NCBI GenBank assembly: GCA_938084835.1 | Contig: CALKER010000006.1 | Span: 868,001-932,000, forward strand | Direction: 5' to 3' | Origin: an uncultured Thermoguttaceae bacterium | GTDB lineage: Bacteria; Planctomycetota; Planctomycetia; Pirellulales; Thermoguttaceae | Length of the DNA stretch: 64,000 bases | Made by a program: the position numbers and the translations under genes | Notes under the pieces: model-generated | Databases searched by the model: none | What the model was told of the DNA's origin: nothing | Seen by the model: only the letters and a program-made list of their open reading frames with translations | Shown here: positions 27,581 through 36,035 of the stretch, piece after piece | Position numbering within the stretch: the first letter of the stretch is position 1 | How the letters are laid out: every line of letters begins with the position of its first letter

Positions 27581-28114
27581 TTAATGCGACCGTGCAACGA
27601 AGGAGGTGCTGCCCGAAAATTCCCAAAGAGGAGATCCCAGGTCGTGGAGGAGCAACCTTTCCGAAAATCCTGCTCCAACCGGGTGCCAATATAGAATGGT
27701 GGGTTCATCCACCTGCCAACAGAGAAAGACCCTTCGATCATGGATCACGCAAGGAAAGTCGACGACGCCATCGACGATGCTCCGCGGTAAGACGCCGAGC
27801 TGCCGAACCGCCACCACTTCGGTCTTCAATAACTCCCACTGATGCTCTAAGTGTTTCACAGCAGCGGCCCACTCCTCCTGGTACATCCGCGGGGTGCAAC
27901 CCGGCGTTGAGTTGGCTCGAGTTAAAAGATAATGCATTTCGCGCCTTCGTTCCCACAGTTGGCGGGCTAAATCTCTAAGCTTTCGCAGACGCATTCGAAG
28001 CTCCGGGATGAGCACCTGAGCTGACCGAAGAGTGAAATATGTGTCTGCAAACGGTTCATTTGGTGCTTGGGAACTTAGAAGAGATTCTGATCCGGTGCAA
28101 ATCTGTTGTTTCAC
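27581..28114 (-). CDS. DUF2203-family protein
   Basis: 177-residue cytoplasmic protein of the DUF2203 family (function unknown). The family features are clear: an N-terminal YFTLRSAQVLIPELRMRL helix start, a central coiled region, and the C-terminal beta part GVLPRSIVDGVVDFPC followed by VFLCWQVDEPTILYWH and GAGFSERL. The start is GTG 28114, whose last two bases lie in the TGA of nuoI (GTGA overlap), a classical translational coupling; an earlier ATG at 28195 would overlap nuoI by 85 bp. The coupling ties it to complex I expression. Whether it acts in complex I assembly is only a guess. Confidence 0.85.
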   Translation of the reverse strand: MKQQICTGSESLLSSQAPNEPFADTYFTLRSAQVLIPELRMRLRKLRDLARQLWERRREMHYLLTRANSTPGCTPRMYQEEWAAAVKHLEHQWELLKTEVVAVRQLGVLPRSIVDGVVDFPCVIHDRRVFLCWQVDEPTILYWHPVGAGFSERLLLHDLGSPLWEFSGSTSFVARSH

Positions 28115-28638
28115 TGCTGCGGTCCTTCGTGAACCGGAAGGAGAACGTATTTCGAAAGGGCCACTGCTGATGGATTTAGCCGCCCATAACCCCACGCAAT
28201 CTCTAGGGGGAGCTTGGCGAAGTCAACAACGCACCCGTCCCTACTCAGACAACTTAGGTCGTAAGTCTGACCCATGAAGATACAGTCCGTGGGGCAATTC
28301 TCCGTGCAGAACCCGCAAAACATGCATTTAGAGTAATCAATAATGAAGCTTTTAACACGAAAGCCCTTTCGGCCAGCTACCCGCTCTTTTTCAATGTAGA
28401 TGCAGCTCACGGGACAATCGCGGGCGCACCGACCGCATGCAATGCAGCTTGTTAAATCATATCGGTGAAAACCGCGAAACCGAGGCAGAATAATCGCTGG
28501 ACGCTCCGGAAACTCGTAGGCCCGGGTAAAAGTCCCCCGCGAAGGGCGGTAGGTCTGAAGCCATTGCTTCAGCGTAATCCAAAAAGCCTGGGCTACTGAT
28601 AGAACCGCCGAAATAAGACTGCTTAACCATTCCCTCAT
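28111..28638 (-). CDS. nuoI: NADH-quinone oxidoreductase subunit I
   Basis: 175-residue 2x[4Fe-4S] ferredoxin-like subunit that carries clusters N6a/N6b to NuoB. Two complete motifs are visible: CIACGRCARDCPVSC and CMFCGFCTENCPTDC, with DYSKC and PTDCIFM typical of NuoI. The N-terminal amphipathic helix (WLSSLISAVLSVAQAFWITL, about 4-23) matches membrane-proximal NuoI. It lies at the head of the cluster, far from its usual place between nuoH and nuoJ, and its stop codon overlaps the DUF2203 gene start. The start is ATG 28638. Confidence 0.95.
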   Translation of the reverse strand: MREWLSSLISAVLSVAQAFWITLKQWLQTYRPSRGTFTRAYEFPERPAIILPRFRGFHRYDLTSCIACGRCARDCPVSCIYIEKERVAGRKGFRVKSFIIDYSKCMFCGFCTENCPTDCIFMGQTYDLSCLSRDGCVVDFAKLPLEIAWGYGRLNPSAVALSKYVLLPVHEGPQQ

Positions 28639-29366
28639 TGATGGTCCGTCTCGAATTAGTCCCTCGTAATCCTATGCTAACCCCCACATGAATCAGGGCC
28701 ACATAAAGTCCAGTAACTGCTGCCCCTGTAACCGCTTCCCACTCCCTATAGTTACTCGATACACCCCAATAGTGTTACTCGATAGACCCCAACAGTGTGT
28801 ATTTTATGAGAAACCGGTAGCGCCCCAGATTGCATTGCCAAATTTCGTGGGCTGACATCGCAATTTTTCGCACGAAGGCAAGATGGGGAGAAGATCACTG
28901 CCTGACTAGACCCTTGGCGACGCCGGAAAATTAACTTCTAAAACCCCTGTGAATTTCTTTTGGGAATACTCATCAAGCCGAGGTTTAGATTGCGGAAGAT
29001 GGGACCTTGGCGCCTTTGGCACGACTTCTCTAGCTGGATAAAAGCCACCTCGCTTTGAGCGGGTCCCCCAAACGACGGTACCTGGAACCCTAACCGCTGC
29101 AAAAATCCGTTTGACCGCAAGCTTAGAGCGGAAAGTGACCGGGAAGGAAAAGTTCGAGCACTCCACGACACATCTGTGGTGACGCCTCACGTAAGGCCAA
29201 TTCCAACTTTGGTTTGGATTTCTTTTGCTGACGCGAGGATGACTAACTTTCCTGGCCGGGCGAGTAATTTCAATGAGGTTATTGAAGGCCGGGGGAGATC
29301 CCGCCGGGAGCTCTCCCAACCAGCGACTAGTATTGAGGGGGGGTCAAATAACACCACAATGGAAAG
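28639..29366. other. Intergenic region holding the complex I leader
   Basis: About 730 bp between the pyruvate kinase stop and nuoI start, both minus strand. It should hold the complex I promoter. The main structure is the 23-bp tandem repeat at 28751-28796 (separate entry). A minus-strand frame at 28906-29319 shows no family features. Confidence 0.4.
28751..28796. repeat. Two 23-bp tandem repeats upstream of nuoI
   Basis: Two head-to-tail copies begin gttactcgata at 28751 and 28774, with two differences over 23 bp. They end about 110 bp before the nuoI start, a fitting place for an operator or a duplicated promoter element. No transcription factor can be named. Confidence 0.55.
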
Positions 29367-30812
29367 TCAATCAACTTGGTGAGCAATGATAAGATTTTGC
29401 ACCGCCTGATGGATCCCAGTGCCGGAAATAACCACCACTCGATCCCCACTGGCGAGAAATCCCGCGTGTTTCCCCCAATTGACCACGAAACGGAGGAGTC
29501 CTTCCGGATCTGGCGCTTTCGGGCCGCCCAACGGGATGACACCCCAATACAGGCACATCCGTCGCAAAGCCGCTGGGTTGTCCGTAATCCCCACAACCGG
29601 CACTCCTAATCGGTGGCGGGAGATTTTAAGAACGGTGCGGCCGGTGGCGGTGCCGGCAGCGATCAACCGAGCGCCAATTCGGGCAGCTAGGTGCACAGCA
29701 GCCTCCACGGTGGCCGTCGTGATAGCCTCGCCCTCTCCTCCATCGTAGGAGCATGGCGCCGCTTCAAACTGCTGGGAAGTGAATTCCTCCGTAGCCAGGG
29801 CGATGCGGTGCATCATGGTCACGGCCTCGACAGGGTGTCGGCCCAAGGCCGTTTCGCCGGAAAGCATGCAGGCGTCGGCTCCGTCGATAATCGCGTTGGC
29901 GACATCGGCCACCTCCGCCCGCGTGGGCAGGACTTGCTGCTGCATGCTATCCAGCATCTGAGTGGCTACCACAACCGGCCGACAATGCTGACGACACAGA
30001 CGGATAATTTTCTTTTGCACCACAGCCAACTGAGCTATGTCCGTCTCAACACCTAGATCCCCCCGGGCGATCATCACAGCATCGGCTGCTTGAATGATTT
30101 CGGGAAGGTTTTCCAGGGCTTCTGCCTTTTCTATCTTTGCGATGACTTGGGCATCGCTGCGTTTCGATTGGAGCAGGGCTTTCAGCTCTCGCACTTCCTC
30201 CGGGAAACGCACAAAGCTCAAGCCGAGGAAATCTATATCGTTTTCCGCACCCCAACTTGCGAACTCCCGGTCGGTCTCTGTTAGAGCCCGAACGCGAAAC
30301 TTAATTCCCACGACATTTATTCCCTGGCGACTGCGCACCACGCCCGGTTGAATTACCCGACAATAAGCTGCCTCTTTGGAAACTTTCTCAACGAGCAGAC
30401 TGACCGTTCCATCTGCCAACAGGATTCGGTCGTCTGGCCCTACTTCGTCAATAAAAGATGGATAGGAGCATACTAATTCGTCCGGGTTTTGAGCCGTTTC
30501 ACCCCGAACAAAACGTATTATGGTGTCCTCTCGGCAATGGACGTGATCGTTTACCAACTGGCCGAGTCGCAGTTTGGGCCCCGCCAAGTCTAACAGAATC
30601 CCCACCGGTGTGCCTAACCCAGCCGACAGCTCCCGGACCCTGCTCACTAGGACATGGCAGTCCTCAATCGTAGCATGAGCCGAGTTTATTCGTACAATAT
30701 CCACCCCTGCCTGAAGCATGCGCGTAAGCACTTCCGGATTCTCGCAGGCGGGACCCAGCGTCGCGATAATCTTTGTCTGACTTGGCCGGGACACCTGATG
30801 CCGTAAATTCAC
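29367..30812 (-). CDS. pyk: Pyruvate kinase
   Basis: 481-residue glycolytic enzyme that makes ATP and pyruvate from phosphoenolpyruvate and ADP. Motifs along the A/B/C domains: SQTKIIATLGPAC, VDIVRINSAHA (in place of the common RLNFSHG), LDLAGPKLRLGQL, IAKIEKAEALENL with the catalytic Lys, AVMIARGDLGVE (Mg2+ binding), VVVATQMLDSM, and PTRAEVADVANAI. The C-terminal regulatory domain (about 350-481) is complete. Start at GTG 30812 with AAGGAG about 9 bases upstream. It stands alone, with large gaps on both sides. Confidence 0.95.
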   Translation of the reverse strand: MNLRHQVSRPSQTKIIATLGPACENPEVLTRMLQAGVDIVRINSAHATIEDCHVLVSRVRELSAGLGTPVGILLDLAGPKLRLGQLVNDHVHCREDTIIRFVRGETAQNPDELVCSYPSFIDEVGPDDRILLADGTVSLLVEKVSKEAAYCRVIQPGVVRSRQGINVVGIKFRVRALTETDREFASWGAENDIDFLGLSFVRFPEEVRELKALLQSKRSDAQVIAKIEKAEALENLPEIIQAADAVMIARGDLGVETDIAQLAVVQKKIIRLCRQHCRPVVVATQMLDSMQQQVLPTRAEVADVANAIIDGADACMLSGETALGRHPVEAVTMMHRIALATEEFTSQQFEAAPCSYDGGEGEAITTATVEAAVHLAARIGARLIAAGTATGRTVLKISRHRLGVPVVGITDNPAALRRMCLYWGVIPLGGPKAPDPEGLLRFVVNWGKHAGFLASGDRVVVISGTGIHQAVQNLIIAHQVD

Positions 30813-31732
30813 CTCCGGTCTCCTTCCGCTGAAAATAGTCTGAATTCTGCGGGGATTTCAGGTTTTTCTGGCTCGGCCAGCTCATAAAGCAGCAAAGTTT
30901 GTCTCCGGGGCGGTGTCACGGAGCCAACAGACGACCAATTCGTTGATGCTCGCCGCAAGACACTATGAGCCCATGCCCACTCGCAAGCTTAACTCAGGAC
31001 CCCAAGAACGCAATCTAAAGAGCCAAAAGGCAGTAAGCTCCGATCCGATTTATTGCCGATCAAAACTATTTGCACGGCAAAACCTGCTGCGGGCTAGTAC
31101 CGAGCGACCGCCGAACTGGCTGCTTTTCCGATTGTCAAAGCTGGGTCCTTTGATTACGCTCATTTTATTCCAGTCCGCGTGGTTTTCCCAACCGGGCGAA
31201 GTGCTTCCGAAAGAGACAGATTCTCTGGGGAAGGCTCGGCAGTCTGGCGAAAACCAGGGAAAAGACACTTAGCACGGGATGGATCCGGTGTGGTGGAAAG
31301 CGAGGTGTGCTTGTGTGCCACGAGAGAAAGGGGTGCCGGATAATTCGGCTGATCCTGGGCTTTGAAGCCAAAAAGCCTTTGATGGCCTGCCTTTTATAGC
31401 TGAAAAACAACGAGGCTAGTACAATCACCCTATTAGAACTCGGCGAGTGATGGTGGCACTGGGCGTTGACTGCTGACACGGAGGTCATCGCTAACTTTCG
31501 GTCGTAGTCGGCGCCACACGATTTTACGAAAGTCCGAAGTTGACGACCCCGTAAAAGGCTCGCTATGCCAAACTCGGATAGGCGGCTGGGTTTTTCTATT
31601 TCGTCCCAGTTAAAATTGATTTGTTTAAATCTCCGGGATCACGACAAAATTGCTTGGCCCCGGACTCGATCGACAGGTGCCGAAATTGGACGCCATGAGT
31701 GTAAGTACCGTTTCCAGTTAAGGAGCACCGAG
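30813..31732. other. Intergenic region between divergent genes
   Basis: About 920 bp between the minus-strand pyruvate kinase and the plus-strand oxidoreductase, so both promoters should lie here. A frame ending at 31272 finishes with a hydrophobic stretch and a polar end (from about 31132), like a small secreted peptide, but it has only a TTG start and no ribosome site; I do not call it. Confidence 0.35.
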
Positions 31733-33076
31733 ATGCATCGAAACGGTTTGACAAGGCGACAGATTCTCAAGGGTACGACTTTAGGAGTCGGTGGCTTTTG
31801 TGTTCCCACACTTTGGCTGCGAAAGGCATGGGGAAAACAGTCGCCGAATGAGGGCTTCGGCATAGCAGCAATTGGGGTAGGCGGACGCGGGAGTGATATT
31901 GGTCGCCAAGCTGCCCAATTTGGGAAGGTGATTGCTTGCGCCGATCCCGATCGGTCTAACGCGGAGCGATTCGCGAAGTCGGTTGGTGGCGACTGCGAAA
32001 TCTACAAAGATTATCGGGAGGTTCTTGATCGGGAAGACATCGATGTCATCACCTGTGGCACCCCTGACCATTGGCATACCAAAATTTGTATCGACGCGCT
32101 TAAAGCTGGCAAACATGTTTACTGCGAAAAACCGCTCACGCTGACCATGGAGGAGAGCCACATTATTTGCAAAGCGGTGGAACAAACTGGCAAAATCTTT
32201 CAGGTTGGCACTCAGCAACGCAGTGAATTTAATGCCATGTTCTTGAAGGCCGTGGTAATGGCTCGCAGCGGTAGGCTAGGTAACCCCTTGCATGCGCTGG
32301 CCTCCGTTGGGCAGGCGACCTCAGGAGGTCCGTTTCCCACTCAAGATCCACCGGAACATCTCGATTGGGACTTGTGGTTAGGGCAAGCCCCGTATGTCCC
32401 CTTCTGCCCGAACCGCATTGGGTGGAACTTCCGGTGGTGGTTTGAGTATTCCGGTGGACAGGTAACCGACTGGGGAGTGCATCACACCGACATTGCCATG
32501 TGGGCCTTGGGCGGTGAAGAGACCGGTGCCATCGAGGCAATTCCGCTTGAGTGGGATTTCCCTCTAGGCCGGGAATTGATGCGAGATACCCTCTTAGGTC
32601 GGAAACCCTTCGAGGAACTTCCCGTGGCGTACAATGTTGCCAAGACCTTCAAAGTGGATCTTAGGCTGCCAAACGGCAATGTTATTACGCTATTCAGTGG
32701 CCCCAACGAATTAATCATCACAGGCAGCGAGGGGCGGATCCGGGTCAACCGCGGAAGCCTCACTGGCAAGCCGATCGAGGAGCTCACCGATGCGGATCGG
32801 AAATGGCTCGATGAAGAGGTGATCAAGCTTTATAAAGGAAAGCGACCGGGTAGCCACATGCGGAACTTTTTCGAGTGTATCCGTGACAACACCCAGCCAA
32901 TTGGCGACGTGTGGAGTCATTGCCACGCGGTTAATGCCTGTCATATGGCGAATATTGCTATGCTTTTGGCCCGCCCGGTGCGGTTCGACCCTAAGGCCTA
33001 TAGCTTTGTGGATGATGAAGAAGCAAACATGTTGATGCGACGCAAACAGCGGGAGCCTTTCCAAATAGTGTTATAA
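31733..33076 (+). CDS. Gfo/Idh/MocA-family oxidoreductase, Tat-exported
   Basis: 447-residue NAD(P)-dependent sugar-type oxidoreductase. The N terminus is a twin-arginine signal, TRRQILKGTTLGVGG (Arg8-Arg9), so the protein is probably folded with its cofactor and exported, as in many planctomycete members of this family. The dinucleotide-binding segment GIAAIGVGGRGSD (about 42-54) and the EKP motif of HVYCEKPLTLT are present, followed by the alpha/beta C-terminal substrate domain. The frame opens at 31565, but the ATG at 31733 has AAGGAG about 8 bases before it and puts the Tat signal at the N terminus. Substrate unknown; catabolism of plant or algal sugars is usual for the paralogues. Confidence 0.92.
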   Translation: MHRNGLTRRQILKGTTLGVGGFCVPTLWLRKAWGKQSPNEGFGIAAIGVGGRGSDIGRQAAQFGKVIACADPDRSNAERFAKSVGGDCEIYKDYREVLDREDIDVITCGTPDHWHTKICIDALKAGKHVYCEKPLTLTMEESHIICKAVEQTGKIFQVGTQQRSEFNAMFLKAVVMARSGRLGNPLHALASVGQATSGGPFPTQDPPEHLDWDLWLGQAPYVPFCPNRIGWNFRWWFEYSGGQVTDWGVHHTDIAMWALGGEETGAIEAIPLEWDFPLGRELMRDTLLGRKPFEELPVAYNVAKTFKVDLRLPNGNVITLFSGPNELIITGSEGRIRVNRGSLTGKPIEELTDADRKWLDEEVIKLYKGKRPGSHMRNFFECIRDNTQPIGDVWSHCHAVNACHMANIAMLLARPVRFDPKAYSFVDDEEANMLMRRKQREPFQIVL

Positions 33077-33435
33077 GCTGCGTATGTAACCCCGTTCCTC
33101 CGGCTTCTTTACCGGCGATACTTTTACTCTTTAAGCGGGGCTGAAGCTTGTCGCCGGTCATTGGTGGCCGGTTATTATGAGAGGCTGGCTCGCATATCTC
33201 TCCAACTCCGCAGCTACAGGAGGGATGTGCGGGTTTTTGTTGCGCTTAAGAGGTGAACTGCCTTCGGTATCCGGCATCGTGTGTCCGGCCGGCCTTCCGA
33301 AAACTTTGCTGGGACCCTCGTGGGCAGATGTTCGCGCGGCGCCGAGAGAAAGAGTCAAAAAGTCAAGAAAAGGCATCAAGCTTGCAGACCATGTCGGCCG
33401 GTATCTTTTAGTCCGGGGGGATGCCCCTTGAGGGA
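33077..33435. other. Convergent intergenic region with inverted repeats
   Basis: Lies between the convergent oxidoreductase and STAND ATPase genes. accggcga (33111-33118) and tcgccggt (33151-33158) are exact inverted repeats, and ccccg (33091-33095) and cgggg (33136-33140) interleave with them, so two alternative hairpins are possible. Probably termination-related; no gene seen. Confidence 0.4.
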
Positions 33436-35190
33436 CTATTGGTCTACCGCCCTTAGTGCCTCAGCAATTTGCCTGCTAGCTTCATTCCATTCGATACGAT
33501 CCGGTTGCTGACGCAAAAGTTCGGTCATCGTCTGTCTTGCTGCTTCGAGCAATTTGCGAACAGAGAGGGCATCCAGCTGGCCGTGAAGCCACGGGAGCAG
33601 ATCCCGATAAAAAAAGCGACACAAGGCAGCGGCTTGATCGGGTTTCAAGGTAGGCTCCAAAAGAAGCGAGGCGAGCCAGCTGATCGCCGGATTAGGTGAT
33701 TCCTCAGCTTTGGCGAGCACATATTGCTCAAGGGGAAGGAGGGAGGCAAGATTATCGGGCGCCGGAGGCAAAGCGCTTAAATGGGCTGCTGCTCGCGCTC
33801 GATCATCGGCTGCCATGATGTGGTAGATAAGTTCGTACCGTCGGAGCGGATCTTCCTCCGGAAGGGTCTGAAGATGGTAGCTCAAAAACAAGTGAAGCCG
33901 CTGCCTGAGCTGAACATCTCGGCAAAAGCGATTAAGTACGGCCTGTCTCAGCAACTTGTGGGCGAAGTCCCAGGTTTGCCACCCGCGCCGAAAAACAAAC
34001 CAACCGGGTAGCAACTGCCGAAAAGTATCCCATGAGTCAGGCTCCCACGTTCGTCGAGCCGCCGTTGGTTCCAAGAGCCGGCTCGATTTGGGGACAAGGG
34101 CTGCCAAGTCCCTTTCTCGGAGCCCCCGGCGGCTGATGGCCACTAATCCCAAACAGGCTTGCGTCCACCCTCGGCCCAGGACAGCTTCGCACCCTTCTAA
34201 AATGTGATTGCATAACGGTTCAACGCCCGGGGGAAGGATTTTCGCTTCCTCTTGGAGGAGCTCGGTAGGTACCGGCTGGGCGACCTCTCCGGCAAAGGTC
34301 TTCGGCTGGGCGTGGTATCGGAGTCTGACAAGCGGTGAGGTAAGATACTGGCCGGCTATCTCCAGCCATAGAGGAAGCCGCCACGCTGGCTCGAAGATCG
34401 AGTCCCCCTTTTGCCAGAGGACTTCCTCAACCACGGTTAACTCAGGGTAGCCCCGCAGGTGCCACACCCATCGAAGGTGCTCCCGGGCCCCATCCAACTC
34501 ATGAGGAGGCACCTCTAAAAGCCGGGCCCGCGGCAAATTCGCGATGGTGTCAGCCAGCGGCCCCGGTGTGCTGGTGAGGATAAGGAACGTCTCGCATTCC
34601 CGAAGATCGTTCAACCAAGCTAAATTGCGAACTGTTGCTGTGCCTTCAAATTCCTCCAGGCCGTCGATGGCCACTACTGCCGGCTTGACTTGCGGGCTTG
34701 CGCGAATTTTTCCCACCATTCCCGCCCACAGGGTGTCCATAGAACCCAACGGCTCAGCGAAATCGGTGGGAGAGCTTAGGGCCGAATCACAAAGGCACTG
34801 ATCCAAAAGTCGCGACGTAAAATCGCGAAGAAATCCACTCGGAGGAGGGGGTTCGGTACCGTACGCCACAATAGGTCCGGTCATCCCGCTTAGCCACATT
34901 AAACAATGGCGAAGGAGCTCCGTTTTGCCCACTCCAGGAGGACCTACGAAGCAAACCGTCGTTGGGCTCTCCTCAGCACCGCCTCGGATCCATTTTTCTA
35001 GCTCCTCGAGGAAAGCCTGGCGCCTCGAGCTCAATGGCCGATCCTGAAACGGCGCTGCCATTTGCGCGGTCTCTCCCCCTTGATCGCACCAGAGGCGCGT
35101 TTCCCCGAAAACCGCAGGTACCCACCCAGGGATTAAGGAACCCCCAGCTGGTGTACCCGCTAGATTCTCGCCACGCATCTGACAACCCAT
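33436..35190 (-). CDS. Orphan STAND-type P-loop ATPase
   Basis: 584 residues. The NTPase domain (about 55-290) has Walker A GPPGVGKT at 83-90 and Walker B AVVAIDGLEEF at about 171-181, and ends in winged-helix-like segments. The rest (about 300-584) is alpha-helical, with a WDFAHKLLRQAVLNRF segment and an ELIYHIMAADD segment typical of the region after the NTPase in nephrocystin/NACHT-like STAND proteins. No WD40, TPR or effector domain is present in this frame, although STAND proteins usually carry a sensor and an effector. The N-terminal 45 residues are unstructured; Met5 is another start. Convergent with the oxidoreductase; no partner gene is nearby. A sensor, scaffold or defence role cannot be chosen from sequence. 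Confidence 0.75.
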   Translation of the reverse strand: MGCQMRGENLAGTPAGGSLIPGWVPAVFGETRLWCDQGGETAQMAAPFQDRPLSSRRQAFLEELEKWIRGGAEESPTTVCFVGPPGVGKTELLRHCLMWLSGMTGPIVAYGTEPPPPSGFLRDFTSRLLDQCLCDSALSSPTDFAEPLGSMDTLWAGMVGKIRASPQVKPAVVAIDGLEEFEGTATVRNLAWLNDLRECETFLILTSTPGPLADTIANLPRARLLEVPPHELDGAREHLRWVWHLRGYPELTVVEEVLWQKGDSIFEPAWRLPLWLEIAGQYLTSPLVRLRYHAQPKTFAGEVAQPVPTELLQEEAKILPPGVEPLCNHILEGCEAVLGRGWTQACLGLVAISRRGLRERDLAALVPKSSRLLEPTAARRTWEPDSWDTFRQLLPGWFVFRRGWQTWDFAHKLLRQAVLNRFCRDVQLRQRLHLFLSYHLQTLPEEDPLRRYELIYHIMAADDRARAAAHLSALPPAPDNLASLLPLEQYVLAKAEESPNPAISWLASLLLEPTLKPDQAAALCRFFYRDLLPWLHGQLDALSVRKLLEAARQTMTELLRQQPDRIEWNEASRQIAEALRAVDQ

Positions 35191-36035
35191 GTCAGGATTA
35201 TTATGATTTTAGTGACGATTGGAGAGAAACCGGACGGGCTTTACTTTCCGTTCTGGACCTGCCACGGCAATTCCTGCCCCAATAGCACCTTTAACGCCCT
35301 ATCTCAAGCTGGGATATTTGAAACAATCCTCCCCCGCCGGTCGCCCCCAGTTGATACTTGTAGATTATTGTCGTAGCAAAATGGTGTTCTGTCTACGTCT
35401 TTATGAAAAAGTAAATGGGATTCACTCGGCGTGTATTGAGACTGTGCCAGCGAAAGAATTAAAGAGAAAAAGCTGGCCGGGACTATATCTTGCCATTGTC
35501 CAGGGATCTTCCCAGCAGAAGATGGGAAGCCCAGCTAATCGTGGATTGGCCACTGGCTTTGGAGGATCGTTCGCCGGGGGTGATCTTCAACTAAGAGCGT
35601 ATAACGCCGGGCAGGTATTGCATTTACTATGCGTTCTCACGGGCTAATCTATTCGTTCTCACGAACTGATTTTAGAGGCGTTTTTGATGTCACACTTCCA
35701 CGCCGAATCGCAGCTAGCTATCGAGGTCCACTGCGAATCGGCTATGATGGAATAGAGAGGGCTGGTGAGGGACTCTGAGAGATTTGGTCTTAATGATTTG
35801 TGGCAACTATCTGCTCAAAAGGGTTACCCCAACTTTACGGTAGTTAGGTCTTAACCACAGAACGTTATTTTTAGCAATAAATGCTGAAACGTAGCCGAGG
35901 GCGAATCCGATTGACCCAAGTTTCGCAACGCAGCTGGGCGCAGGGGGGCCAAGACGGGTGTCCAAATCGCTGTCATTATTGTTGAATGATCATAAGAATG
36001 ACGTCGTGTATCTCTGAGAACCGGAAGACCGTTCT
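35191..36035. other. Intergenic region between divergent genes
   Basis: 845 bp between the minus-strand STAND gene and the plus-strand kinase. A plus-strand frame of 142 codons (35219-35647) has no recognisable domain and overlaps the likely STAND promoter, so it is not called. The decamer cgttctcacg occurs twice (35633 and 35653). Confidence 0.35.

Noticed and set aside
28906-29319. 137-codon minus-strand frame before nuoI
   Set aside because: Arg/Ser/Pro-rich, no domain, no ribosome site.
30913-31272. Frame ending with a hydrophobic helix and polar tail, like a small secreted peptide
   Set aside because: Only a TTG start without ribosome site; could be chance in a 900-bp leader.
35219-35647. 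142-codon plus-strand frame in the STAND-kinase gap
   Set aside because: No recognisable domain, and it runs through the likely promoter of the STAND gene.
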